Assembly (NCBI GenBank): GCA_951217055.1
Contig: OX578284.1
Location: forward strand, 41,319,467 to 41,383,466
Origin: Gerris lacustris
Lineage: Eukaryota; Arthropoda; Insecta; Hemiptera; Gerridae
Reading direction: 5' to 3'
DNA length: 64,000 bases
Positions within the stretch are counted from its first letter, which is position 1. Every line of letters starts with the position of its first letter. The position numbers were made by a program, and so were the translations under genes. The notes beneath the pieces are model-generated. The model was not told where the DNA came from. It saw only the letters and a program-made list of their open reading frames with translations, and did no database searches. Below, in pieces: positions 34,159 to 46,346 of the stretch.

Positions 34159-35229
34159 AATAATAATAATAATATTTATTCCACCAACCAAAAAGAGAAA
34201 TCAAAAACAATAATTACAATTTTTCACATTTTACAATATTTTCAACAATTTGCCCAATTTTCCTTAATAAGTAGTTCATTTTTTTCTCTTTTTTTAAAAT
34301 ACATATATATGTTTGGTGAGAACCCTCAGTAGAGTGAGACACTCTAGAGCGAGGGCCCTGTCTCTTAGAAATTATTTATATACATTTAAATTTATATTAC
34401 ATAGAAATATTTACATAACCTTTAGAACTATAACTAATATAAAATTATTTACAAATTTATTTAAAAATATTAAATGATAAGAGTGCTTATTTAAATATTT
34501 AATTAATGTTGAGCATAGTTAGGTGTTGTTTTCTATAGAAATGAGTGAGTATAGGTAGGGTTTTAGCTTTGTTTGAATGTGTTAATTGTTTGTATTTGTT
34601 TGAGGTTGACAGGTAGTTAGTTGTAGTATTTTGGTCCTAAGTACGTAGCGTGTCTCTGTTTCTTCATAGTTTTACAGTGAGGAATTTGAACTTATTTTTT
34701 ATTTTATGTCTGGTTAAATAATTATGATTGACATTATTTTTTTCTTGGTTAAACACTAGTGTTGCCTTCTAGAACAGTATATGAATAGGAAGCACCATTA
34801 AGTCTTGATAGCATAGTACCGAACTGTGTCTAACTGGTTTTTTCAATATAATTTTAATGACTGCTTCTTGTACTGTTGTCACTGGCTCTAAGTTAGTTTC
34901 GGCTGCGCTTCCCCAAGACAGTATACAAATAATTTAATATCGATTCTACGAGGGCATGGTATATAGCTTTTAGTGTGTACTTGTTAAGAAAGTCTCTTAT
35001 TTAGATAAAACTGTAAAATGTTTTTCTAATTCTTTTTACTACCCAGTCGATGTGGAGTTTCCAGTTCAAGTTAGAATCTATCATTACCCCAAGGTATTTG
35101 ATAAAGTCTACTTTTTCTAAAACGGAACTGCATGTACACGTGAAGTCAAAAGGTCGAGTGCATTGGGATTGGTGTAAGATAAGTCTAGTCCAGTCGGGAG
35201 GAGGCTGTCCTCATACGTCGTGTGAGAAG
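34159..35229 (-). mobile_element. 5'-truncated LINE, degenerate
   Basis: It is inserted between duplicated TACCT (34154-34158, 35230-35234); the site at 28533 (CATCTACCTGTCTCG) is empty. The 3' end has (TAA)n. The minus strand near 35050-35150 encodes FIKYLGVMIDSNLNWKLHID, the post-catalytic segment of a LINE reverse transcriptase, and many stops follow. Confidence 0.82.
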
Positions 35230-35234
35230 TACCT

Positions 35235-35625
35235 GTCTCGATTAAAGACAGAGTAAGCAATATTGGCATGTGTACATACCATAGACAGGAAGAGACACAA
35301 CCCAGATCAATTACAGACTTCCCTTTTCCTTCAACGAAACTAAGATTGCCATCCTTATTACCAAGAATATATCTTTTTATACATTCCTTTTTCATCAATT
35401 ATTACTAAAGTTTCAAATAGGAAAAAAATGTTATCATGATTACACATAAATTCAAAAATTTGATGCCACTAAAAAGTCAATATGCATTTTCAGGCATTCT
35501 TTTAAGTTGATTTTGAATTCACATTGGGCACATTAAATATTCAATACAAATATTCTCTTATGAACCAAGTCAATATAAATTTTCAGTTCAGCTGGTTTTA
35601 CATTTTTTTCCAATTGGTTATATGG
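35235..35625. other. flank with decayed fingers after the array stop
   Basis: At 35465-35625 the minus strand has finger-like codons (HIDLVHK and CPM-type pieces) with stops, just past the stop of the 17-finger array. The rest matches 28540-28760. Confidence 0.55.
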
Positions 35626-37223
35626 TTACTTAAATGCCTTTATTTTCTTATGCACTGAATTAATATGCGTTTTCAGACATCCTTTCCAGTTGGTTTTGTA
35701 TTTACAGTAGGCACACTGAAATGTCCATATTTTCTTATGCACTGAGTCAATATGAACTTTTAAACTACTCTTCCAGTTGGATTGGTGGTCACAGTAAGGG
35801 CACTGTAAAGGACTTCTTTTCTTATGAACAAGGTCAATATGAACTTTCAAACTATCCTTCCTATTGGTTTTATGGTCACAATGAGGGCACTGTAAAGGAA
35901 TTCTTTTCTTATGTACAAGGTCAATATGAACTTTCAAACTATACTTCCTGTCGGTTTTATAGTCACAATGAGGGCACTGAAATGACTTTATTTTTTTGTG
36001 TACCGAGTCAATATGCATTTTCAGACTACCCTTCCAGTTGGTTCTATGGTCACAAAGAGGACACTGAAATGCCTTTTTTTTCTTATGTACTGAGTCAATA
36101 TGAATTTTCAGCATTCTCTTCCAGCTGGTTTTATGGTCACAATGGGGACACTGAAATGCCTTTATTTTCTTATGCACCGAATCAATATGCATGTTTAGAT
36201 CACTCCTCCTGCTGCTTTTATGATCACAATGGAGGCACTGAAATGCCTTTATTTTCTTATGCACCGAATCAATATGCATGTTTAGATCACTCCTCCTGCT
36301 GCTTTTATGATCACAATGGAGGCACTGAAATGCCTTTATTTTATTATGTACAGAATCAATATGCATTTTTAGACTGCTCCTCCTGCTGCTTTTATGATTA
36401 CAATGGAAGCACTGAAATGCCTTTATTTTATAATGTACTGAATCAATATGCATTTTTAGATTACTCCTACTGCTGGTTTTATGATCACAATGGAGGCACT
36501 GAAATGCCTTTGTTTTATTATGTACTGAATTAATATGAATTTTTAGACATTCTTTCCAGTTGGTTTTATATTCACAGTAGGCACACTGAAATGTCCATAT
36601 TTTCTTATGCACTGAGTCAATATGAACTTTCCAACAACTCTTCCAGCAAGTTTTATAGTCACAATAAGGGCACTGTAAAGGACTTCTTTTCTTATGTAAA
36701 AGGTCAATATGATCTTTCAAACTTTTCTTCGAATTAGTTTTATGGTCACAATGAGGGCACTGAAATGGCTTTATTTTCTTGTGTACTGAATCAATATGCA
36801 TTTTCAGACATCCCTTTCTGTTGGTTTTGTACTTACAGAGTGCACAATGATAATTCCATATTCTCTTGTGTTTGGAGTCAATATGAATTTGCAAACTACT
36901 TTCATTGTTGGTTTTATGGTCACAATGGGGGCACTGAAATGGCTTTATTTTATTGTGTACCGAATTAATATGCATTTTCAGACATCCCTTTCTGTTGGTT
37001 TTGTACTTACAGAGTGCACAATGATAATTCCATATTCTTTTGTGTATGGAGTCAATATGAATTTGAAAACTTTTTTCATTGTTGGTTTTATGGTCACAAT
37101 GAGGGCACTGAAATTCCCATATACTAGCATTGGAGCTGAGACCTGACTGAAATTTAGCATTATTTTGACAGTAAGGTAAGAAGAAACTCCTGTCTCTTCC
37201 TGTTGCTTGTTCATTGGCCAAAC
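35626..37223 (-). CDS. C2H2 zinc-finger terminal exon, unit 3 middle copy (17 fingers)
   Basis: The acceptor poly(T)-AG (37225-37224) is followed in phase 1 by GLANEQATGRDRSFFLPYCQ and 17 fingers, ending HKKIKAFK and a stop. All fingers keep C-x2-C-x12-H-x4-H. Fingers 10 and 11 are identical at DNA level (87 bp), and several others are near copies, so the array is expanding by unequal exchange. It has no start exon or cassettes of its own before the next finger exon at 44520. As with 28871-29853, it is either an alternative terminal exon of the 51742 gene or an orphan. It is the longest array of unit 3. Confidence 0.85.
36151..36324. repeat. exact 87-bp tandem duplication inside the finger array
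   Basis: 36151-36237 and 36238-36324 are identical over 87 bp, one whole finger plus linker. The next copy (from 36325) differs at a few positions. Confidence 0.95.
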
Positions 37224-38000
37224 CTAAAAAAAAAAGTTTAATAAGGTTTATTGAATATCATCATGTCAAAATGAATTGTGGAAATAAAAACAATACAAAT
37301 GATAAAGGAAAGGAATTGGATCTGGGAGGAAGCAGAGAGGGCATGGATAGACACGGAGGGGTAAAGGCAGTTTATGATGCAACTGCCAAAACAAAGAAAA
37401 GTAAAACATTTATAGCCTAACCTATTTAGATAAATTCATTATAAGTTTTGTGGGTATAGCTAACCTAAGATGTGCTAGACCAGCAAGACTTAAGCCGCTA
37501 TGACAAACTACAAGTATGCTCGGAAAAAGCTGAAAAAATGAGGTGGGGAGCCAATACTAGAATTTTACTGGCCCCACGTCTCCTACTAGTTTAGCGGGTT
37601 TATTTTTTCCCCTGAAATAGGTTTTAAAATTAGTATATATAAATCCAGTGACGTTGATCGCTTACTTGAGGGAACTTACTCAAGCAAACAGCAGTGATAC
37701 TGATAAGGGAAGCTTCCTGGACTGCCAATATATAAGTTAGTAGGATTCCTGTGCTTATCTACTGAGTGAGTATTAATTTGATAGAATTAGAGTAAGAATA
37801 CCTGGATGTCACCGAGTTTCCTAAATTGTTAACCCTCTCCTTGGATAAAATAATTTCAAATATCTCTAATTAGCAATTAAATTTCCAGGAACATCTTGAT
37901 TCAAGATGGATGGCAGATTGAGAAAAGATTTCTCATCGAGAACCTATTTACAAAATTTCATGGTCAAAGATCTAGTTGGTTCAGAGATTTCATGATGAGT
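37224..38000. other. spacer within unit 3 repeated segment
   Basis: Closely matches 29854-30660. No other feature is seen. Confidence 0.6.
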
Positions 38001-39240
38001 CAGTGATATTTGGATTTTATTTAAATAAATGGATTTGGCAATTTTATCAAATGTAAAGATTGGAGAGTACATTTTTATCATTTTGGGGACTTAAGATGAC
38101 TTTGGACCATTTCCTCCCTTCTTGGGCCTAAGTCTGTAACGCAGGAAGTTTAGGACAAAAACTATTTATAAAAAATGGGCTTCCTAGAGTTGGGACATTA
38201 CATCAACAATATCCTCCCTCCTTTAAAAGTTATATGCATTCTTTTGATGTTGGTTCAATTCAGCGTCAAACATTGAAGTTAAGCTATCGATGACCAAACC
38301 CTAGGATTCCCATTTAAGATATTGAAGTTGCTTTTCACAGGGTTATTCCAATGGTAAGCAATTTGTTGGAGACCAACAGTTGTTATTTATATTTTACTTT
38401 ATTATTTATACTGTATTCTTTTCTTTAACAATGTCACTATTTTAGCACATGATTTCTTCAAACCGACAATTCACTTTCTACACTAAAGTTACGTTCAACT
38501 TGATATTTGTTTATAAGTCACGTATGAACATTGTCGACGGTAACCACGATGCAACCTACTTTGTTTTCGTCCCTATGTTCAGAAAAGGCATCACCCTTCT
38601 TGCTTGCGCTGGAATACGGATACCTCCCCCTGGACGTCGAGAACATATTACAATGCGCAGCATATATACGCATGATATGTAGCGTTGCGTATGGAATCCA
38701 TGCATTCGAACTCAGGAGCTCCGAGTAGCCGCTTCGCTTGGTAGAAGCTCTATGGACACGTACACGTGTCTCCTCTCTAACATGCATAATTAACTTTCAT
38801 TAGCAGTTCAATTTAATCTCAGGGCCCTCAGCTTTTTCATATATATTATTTAACTTAAATCACACATCTTCGATTCTCATCGAGTCCAGGTAGAAGACAT
38901 CGGAACTTAGCACCTACATCGCGGCATGGTGCCAGACATCAACGGCCAAGTCCATTTAATTTATTATTTAATCTTATGTACCATTAATTTAACTTCTGTA
39001 TGGTTGATTGTTTTGGTGTGAAACAATTTATTTTTTTTTGTATAACTTAACTTGTTTAACTGTTTCTTAAATGTTATTTTTCAATATCCACTTGTCTACC
39101 AATATTGCAGGTCTAAGAAAATGAAGAATAATGAAAGCAAATTAAAGTCTTTTCAGCAACCATGATCAAACTAAACTTGTAAGGGGGAATGATAGAATAG
39201 TAGACTTAAGGGCTTTATGTCACACATTGACACAGCTGTA
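38001..39240. other. segment absent from the sister copy, partly GC-richer
   Basis: The sister segment joins GATGAGTCAG directly to AGTTAGGTTTAC (about 30640), whereas here 1.2 kb intervenes. 38449-38800 is richer in GC than its surroundings and has open frames on both strands (up to 89 codons), but no known family. 39110-39230 resembles 3' flank of other units, so at least part is ancestral. Confidence 0.45.
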
Positions 39241-39300
39241 GTTGAGTTAGGTTTACTGTGTGATAAATGTCAATGATTGATGTAATAAATTATTTATTAA

Positions 39301-39767
39301 CCTTCGGGCGGGCGCGCAATATTGGTTAGCGGCAGCGGGCGCGCGGTGGCATTTACACCGCTTTTGTATGAATGTGTAATTACAATTACACGTAAGTAAA
39401 CATTTTTTCAGAATTGTCATAAAAAAAAGAAAAATGCAGCCTTAACAATTTCTCTGCTATCCTGGTGTTGTATTAAATATGTACAAGTAATTAGAAAACT
39501 TAACTCTTTTAAAATCATCATATTCTTTTGCATAAGAATAAAGTAAACAAAAAAATATCTCTAATATTTACACCATACTGACGTTCGTAGTAGAGCTTGC
39601 CGGTGTTTAAACTAAAGTGATGGCGATATACTGATGGTTTTTTTAAACCTAGGAAATAGTAATTGGAGAATACCTAAAAGAGCTGATAAGGTGGACTACC
39701 GTTAAATCACAGGGGGAGTGTTTTTCCGAAATGGCGGTGTAAATGCCGCCCCCGCGCCCGCCCGAGG
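39301..39767. mobile_element. piggyBac-like MITE
   Basis: It is flanked by TTAA (39297-39300, 39768-39771), with ends CCTTCGGGCGGGCGCGC and GCGCCCGCCCGAGG. TTAA targets are typical of piggyBac. The sister site at about 30695 (ATTAAATAAGGTCAG) is empty. Confidence 0.85.
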
Positions 39768-40051
39768 TTAAGATCAGTCTGAAGTGGAACAAGCAGTTAA
39801 TTCAAACTAATGTTAGCTTATTGCTCATGTACAACACTTAAGGCTCAAAACAGCTGCAACCTTTAATCAAGATTTCACTTCTTGAGAATTTTCTCACAAA
39901 AACTCTTTACAGCATGGAAGAATATAATTGTGGAGATAACTATTCTTTTTATATCCCCATGATCTTATTCCACTTACAAGGATTTTCCTTCCTATACCTA
40001 TGAGTTGACACTAAGATTCTATTCTACTCGACAATAAAGATATTGTCTTAC

Positions 40052-40120
40052 GTAGCAAGTCAATACGAATTTTTATACAACTCTTACTGTCGGCTTTATG
40101 GTCACAATGAGGGCAGTACT
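40052..40120 (-). pseudogene. remnant of terminal zinc finger
   Basis: Same remnant as 27119-27185 and 31645-31715 (minus strand CPHCDHKADSKSC-like). It lies 4.4 kb from the array at 44520. Confidence 0.6.
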
Positions 40121-40348
40121 TCTACTACTAAAAATATGCTTTGTTTAATGTAAATGTACAAAATAGATATTATAACATAAGTAAATAAATATAACATGGT
40201 ACATCAAGGCAAAGATTCTTCTGACAGAGGTAGACATCATAACATTTATAGAAAAAAATAACAGAAGTCTATAGACAAATAATAGCGCACAGTAAATAAT
40301 AGTAGTCTACAAAAAAATAAAACAATATATTTAGTTTAAAGTTACATA

Positions 40349-42975
40349 TAGGCCAGTCAAAACCTACATAACAAATAGCTAAATTTGCAAAGCTTGATGT
40401 AGTTCTGATTTTTTTTTATATGTTGTTCGGGCAAGTTAGGGTAGTATGATCCTAAGTTTGCAGGTCCGAGAAACCTGTGCTAGCTGCGTAATAGCTGAAA
40501 AACTTTAAATTTTTTCCGACTTTTTTAAGTTTTTGCCATATATCTTGTAAACTATGTGTTTTTCAATGTTACTATTTTTAAAGTAAAGTAAATTTGCAGC
40601 AGCATAAGTGCAACTGCAGCTCTGTACGTCTAATTGTTACCAAGATATGGCACTTCGAAAATTGTCATTTTTTTTCCAAAAAATTCTAAGAGTTGCTCTC
40701 GTTTTGGGCCAAATATCGGCATAAAAACGCTCACCTACGAGAAAAGTCATAAGAAATGAAGTTGTAGTAAATTTAATTGGCTTTTACTCAAGCACAAAAC
40801 AAAGCCAGTAGACAAAATAGTTTTGTTGCAATCGTAAAAAATGAAAAATTGAACTTTTTAAAAAATGAGCCTAAACCATTTCTAACAACAAGTTGTGGCC
40901 ATTTGACAACAATCAACGCCGTTTGACGTTGATTCACTCAACATTATTTTAAAGTTGCGCATCTCTAAGCAGTTGGACACAGAATTAACAGAGTATTTCA
41001 AATTCGAAGAGGCCCATGAGTATTGCTCAACAAAGAGGAAATGCTTGAGGGGGCAAATTACTTTATACGCCTTTTTCACTCTACTCTTCCTAAAGATCTC
41101 TGTTGGGACCAGTACGTTTGTAGTAGCGGATCGGGGATACCTTCTCCACAACGTTACCTGGCACCAAAATGATTCGATCAGGGCAATCGTTTCTAGTTAC
41201 ATCACCTACACATTAAGTATAGGATGGGGCCCTCAGGCATACTAAAACAGCAGAACAATTATGTCACTACACTGCCCTTTATGACTCCTTAACCATCATC
41301 ATTGTGCTCTAGGAGAAATTATTAGCCAACTACTCCAATAAACGATGCCTCATTGATGAGATGTGCTCTGCGTTTAGACTCGAGAGCATTGAAGCTAAAA
41401 AAGTGAAACAAGATGCGGACTTGCGATATTATCCAACAAAACACATCCTTCGAGAATGAGATCGTTGTTTTGAGAGGATGTGGGCCTACTTGTTCTCCTC
41501 TGCACCTTAGGATCGACCATTCAAAATGTTTAATTACAGAAAAGTGGCAGAGGTGAGTTAAGTTGCACTCACACTTTCACCACAATTCTTTCACTTATAG
41601 AGATATTGAATCCCCCCTCCCCCCGGTCGGAGGAGGATACCACAGTGTGGGGTTGGTTGAAAAGGCTCCCTTGGTTTAATACCAATATTATGAACATAAT
41701 ACTAATCAGCCCAAGCAATCCTTCTCAAATAGCTCACTTGTATTAAAGGGGACAGTAAAAAAGAGAAGGAAATATGAACTCATTTGTAAGTTCAAGAAGG
41801 GATGCACGGGGAGCTTGCAATTGCCGGAGAACTGGGCTTAGGTACTCAGCAAGACTAGCCACACAGTCACTAATTCTAATAGACAAGGCTGAAGACTTCT
41901 AATGAGCAGCTCAACATAGACAAAAACCCCAACAACTTCCTTTAGTCTCGGTATAAGACTGTCATCAGTCAGGACCCTCCAAAAAACTAATACGTTAAGC
42001 GTTTTGATTACTAATACTTTTGAAGTGTCATATCTCGGTAATAATTAGACGTACACAGTTTTCATTGGATCTTAATATAAGCCAATTATATTTACTACAA
42101 CTTCATTCCGTATAACTTTTCTCGTAGGTTAAAATTTGTACGCCAATATTCGCCCCGAAACGAGCAATACTTAAAATTTCCATATTTTGAAAAAAATCCA
42201 ATTTTTAAAGTACCATTTCTCGGAAACTATTGGACGTACAGAGTTGCCATTGGACTTCATTGTTGTAAATTTATTGTACTCAAAAAAGTTTACGAGGTAT
42301 ATAGCAAAAACTGAAAAAAGTCTGAAAAATTTTCAGTCTTTCACATATTAAGCAGCTAGCACAGGTTTTTCGAAGCTGCAAACTTAGGATCACACTACCC
42401 TAACTGGTACGAACAACATATCAAAAAATCAGAACTACATAGAGCTTTGTAAATTATAGGTCTAATTTGACTGGCCTAATATTCCAGTTTTGTGTTTTTT
42501 ATGATTGCAACTGAACTAATTGGCCTACAGACTTCGTTTTGTACTTAAAAGGAAGCCAATTAAATGTTCTACAACTTTATTCCTTATGCATTTTCTCGTA
42601 AGGGGAGCTGCTTTATGCCGATATTCGGCCCTAAACGAGAGTAACACTTTTTTAAAAAAAAAAAAGAAAAAAAGCCAATTTTTGAAGTTCCATATCTCAA
42701 AACCTATTGGTGCAGTTGAGCTTATGCTGCAGAAAATTTACTGTACTTTAAAAATAGTAAAAGCGTCTAACATCGAAAAACGCATAGTTTACAAGCTATA
42801 TGGTAAAAACTAAAAAGTCTGAACATTTTTCAGTTTTTCAGCTATTATGCAGCTAGCACAGGTTTTTCGAAGCTGCAAACTTAGGATCACACTACCCTAA
42901 GTGGTCTGAACAACATATAAAAAAATCAGAACTACATTACACTTTGCGAATTTAATGTCTTATTTGACTGGCCTA
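40349..42975. mobile_element. 2.6-kb foldback element
   Basis: Ends TAGGCCAGTCAAA and TTTGACTGGCCTA lie in arms of about 500 bp (GCACAGGTTTTTCGAAGCTG-like blocks). The right arm is present twice in tandem (about 41990-42480 and 42485-42975). Sister sites near 27360 and 31930 are empty. The centre has a relic on the plus strand reading GYLLHNVTWHQNDS at about 41130-41180, reminiscent of a transposon-linked protein family, broken by stops. Confidence 0.78.
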
Positions 42976-43034
42976 ATATCTACTTTATACATAAAAATAA
43001 TATACACATGCTAATACATACAGAGCTTTGTTTA

Positions 43035-44420
43035 CATGTCGTCACCTCAATGCAAGAAGTAGATAACTCAAATTTTCATGTTTTGAGATAATGGCCTAAA
43101 ACAGTTTTTTGAAAATTTAATGACAACATTAAATTTTTTTTTGTTGATTAGATTTTTTTTTTTTTGGACTTTTAAATTGTGAAAATGCATAAATTGAAGA
43201 ATTTTCTATTTTTAATTACTGAGCAAAAATGACAATTAATTAATTAAGAGAGGGTTGTCTTTATAGTTCTTGCACTAAATATTTCCCTTTGTTTATTCAA
43301 AAATTGCAAGTTGTCCATTTTAGTACATTGAATGTAAATAGATAAATTGAAAATATACAGCCTTAACCCCTCTCCCCCCCCCCCCCATGATTGTGGGTGT
43401 GCCACTGAAAATAAACGGAACTATTCGTTACTATTGTGTCCCACCCTAATACACAACTTTCGGAGAAGCCATTTTATATTGCTACAGCTATTTTTGTTTC
43501 TTACATTTTTAATTTGAAGATGTAATGATTTCTTGAAAAATCCAAAACAAAAACTGGCTTTGATTTATGCAATAAAATAAGAAGTAATGAAAAAAAAAAA
43601 TAAATAAAAAATAACAAGTCATTAAACATTTTTTAATTATAAATAAAAATTAACATTTCCATCAATATAAATTAGAAAGGCATAAAACTTTTTGTCTTAT
43701 TAAAACAATTAAGTTTTTTCATGCAATATAAAAGTAGTTATGAAAAAAAACCAAAAATTTAACATGAAACTTATTTATTTATTTAAAAAAAAGTCGGTCC
43801 GTGACAACTCAAACTTTCTCATGCAACATTTCTTGAATTTTCGTGCCATTACAATACTTTCGCTTTATATAAAAAATTAAAAACTTATCACTATTATCTT
43901 CTGCATTCCAGTGAGGTTAATTATTATAAAAGTTGAAATGATCCCGATCCGAGGAGGGTGTTTCATTGTAAAGAGTGATAATAAATCCAAACATTAAGCA
44001 TCGGAAATAGGATGATCTGCTGCTGGATAAAATAAAACCAATTTAATATGACTAGCCGAAAGTCTCCTTGGTGTCCTCTTGAAACAATCAAAACTTAGAA
44101 ATTTTTCATCTTGATAAAATGCTTGTGTCTTTTCTAAATTGCAACCAACACATTTTTTGTAGATGTACTAATTCTTTATTGGTGTTGTATTTCCTCATTG
44201 TGAGGTGTCAATCACTAAATAACTTGAAGGCAAGGATTTTGTCTGACTCAACATGATAAAGGATGTATGGTTTGTCACCACTTTTCCTAGCACCTCCGGC
44301 TACAGTTTTCCAGTCACCTGGCTAGAATGCCTTTCCAAGTCGTTTAAACTCTCCTTCAGTAGCCAAGTGCATGGAATCACATTCCATTTCACTATGGCCA
44401 GAAGTCAAATATGTTAAATT
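43035..44420. repeat. second copy of the 31985-32690 block
   Basis: It starts GTCACCTCAATGCAAGAAGTAG as at 31985 and runs with indels to the LSGHSEMECDSMH-type relic (44160-44440, minus). The right inverted end is missing, and low-complexity sequence (C-run at 43375-43388) is added. Confidence 0.6.
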
Positions 44421-44519
44421 AATAACTTTCAATGATTTTTTTTTTTTGTACAACGTACATACACATTACAAATACATAATTATTAAAGTTTTGCCCTCCA
44501 TATCGGTCACTGAAAGTCC

Positions 44520-45340
44520 TTATTTCTTCGACTTCTTTGGAGAGTGACTTGACAATGCCACATGTAACAATCTCTCTCCCAGGACACTCTCTCTCAGAAA
44601 TGTCCATATTTTCTTATGCACTGATGTAATATGAACTTTCAAATTACTCTTCCAGTTGGATTGGTGGTCACAATAAGGGCACTGTAAAGGACTTCTTTTC
44701 TTATGTACAAGGTCAATATGAACTTTCAAACTATCCTTCCTATTGGTTTTATGGTCACAATGAGGGCACTGAAATGGCATTATTTTTTTGTGAACTGTGT
44801 CAATATGAATTTTTAGACCACACCTCCTGCTGTTTTTATGATCACAATAGGGACACTGAAATGCTTTTTTTTTCTTATGTACTATGTCAATATGATTTTT
44901 TAGAAATCCCTTTCTGTTGGTTTTATGGTCACAATGAGGGCACTGAAATGGCTTTATTTTATCATGTACCGAATCAATATGAATTTTTAGACCACGCCTC
45001 CTACTGTTTTTATGATCACAATGAGGACACTGAAATGCCTTTATTTTATTATGTACTGAATGAATATGCATTGTCAGACATCCCTTTCTGTTGGTTTTGT
45101 AGTTACAGAGGGCACAATGAAAATTCCATATTTTCTTGTGAATGGAGTCAATATGTATTACCAGACTACTCTTTCTACTGGTTTTATGATCACAATGAGG
45201 GCACTGAAATGCCTTGATTCCCTTGTGTATGGAGTCAATATGAACTTTCAAACTATCCTTCCTATTGGTTTTATGGTCACAATGAGGGCACTGAAATGTC
45301 ATGATTCTCTTGTGTCCTGTTCCTTGTTTATTAGCCAAAC
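44520..45340 (-). CDS. C2H2 zinc-finger terminal exon, unit 3 proximal copy (8 fingers)
   Basis: The acceptor poly(T)-AG (45342-45341) is followed in phase 1 by GLANKQGTGHKRIMTFQC: the usual lead is shortened so the first finger starts within about 15 residues. Eight intact fingers follow, then HKKIWTFL and a tail of about 25 residues (ESVLGERLLHVALSS, KKSKK end) unlike any other array, where sister exons continue with QCAYCK. It is the first finger exon downstream of cassettes 48794, 49650 and 50026, so it is the default terminal exon of the gene starting at 51742. The tail probably comes from the junction with repeat 43035-44420. Confidence 0.82.
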
Positions 45341-46346
45341 CTAAAAAAAAGGGTTCAATAAGGTTCGTTGAATATCAACAAATCAAAATGAATCGTGGAG
45401 ATTAAGACAATACAAATTATAAAGGGGAGGAAGCAGAGAGGGTGTGGATAGACAGGGAGGGATGTAGGCAGTCCAAGATGCTACTGCCAAAACCAAACTA
45501 AAGGAAAACCAGTCGGCTGAAAGAACTGAGTAGACCCTACATGAGAAACCTGGTCTCTGCTTTAACAGCGGGAGAAATCAAGGAAGCGGAACTTGCAACT
45601 TTAAAATGGCAAGACATCCTCTCCTTTACAATCCAAACAAGGAGATTTGAGAATAGGACAGTGGTAGGTAGTTTAATGGGAGTGTAATTCTGGGCTTGGC
45701 AAAGAAGACCCAAAATGTAGTCTTCTATAGGTAGTCATCATGAATTAAATACAAATTGAGGACACTGAAGATCAGTCATAAGTATTAATCAAAATTGTGG
45801 ATTTATCGGGGTTTCAAAAATGTATTCCATTGTCCAAGGTACAGTGCCACAATAATTATCATAATAATAATAAAAGGAATAATAATTCTCAAACACTTAA
45901 CTTAAAGAAATATGCCTCAATAACATACATAAATCAATTATTTGCAAAAATAAAAATGTATAAATCTTGTTGATGTATAACTCTATTCACCTATATACTC
46001 CAACAGATTTTTGTTACGTCTGTATTAATACGTCTAAACTGCACTAGAAATAAATCACAAGTTAAACATCCTAAAGAACTCTGGGAGAAACAACCTCCCA
46101 CACATTAACTCTCCTCCCATACTTTGTTCCTTATGGGGATGACATTATATCCCAGTCTGTTTGCCAAATTCTATAATGATAAGTTTTACTTTTGACTAAT
46201 CCCCAATTTTCATTTAATTAGGTATGTTTTAAATTTAATGCATAGAGATTTGGTCTATATAACCATTTGCTCTCAGTAACTAATGTTACAATGGATGCAA
46301 CAATGTTCCTCGGTTCACACAGAGAAATTACAAGTAAAGGAGGGGA
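45341..46346. other. intron of unit 3
   Basis: Paralogous to 13860-14490 plus 15328-15850 of unit 2. No coding signal is seen. Confidence 0.55.

Noticed and set aside
35721..36533. 270-codon plus-strand open frame
   Set aside because: It lies exactly opposite a 17-finger array; the 87-bp period keeps the complement free of stops. Similar mirror frames lie at 28774-29424, 44774-45217, 12963-13637 and 57092-57583.
38518..38787. 89-codon minus-strand gene
   Set aside because: No domain and no conserved copy; kept only as a compositional oddity in the findings.
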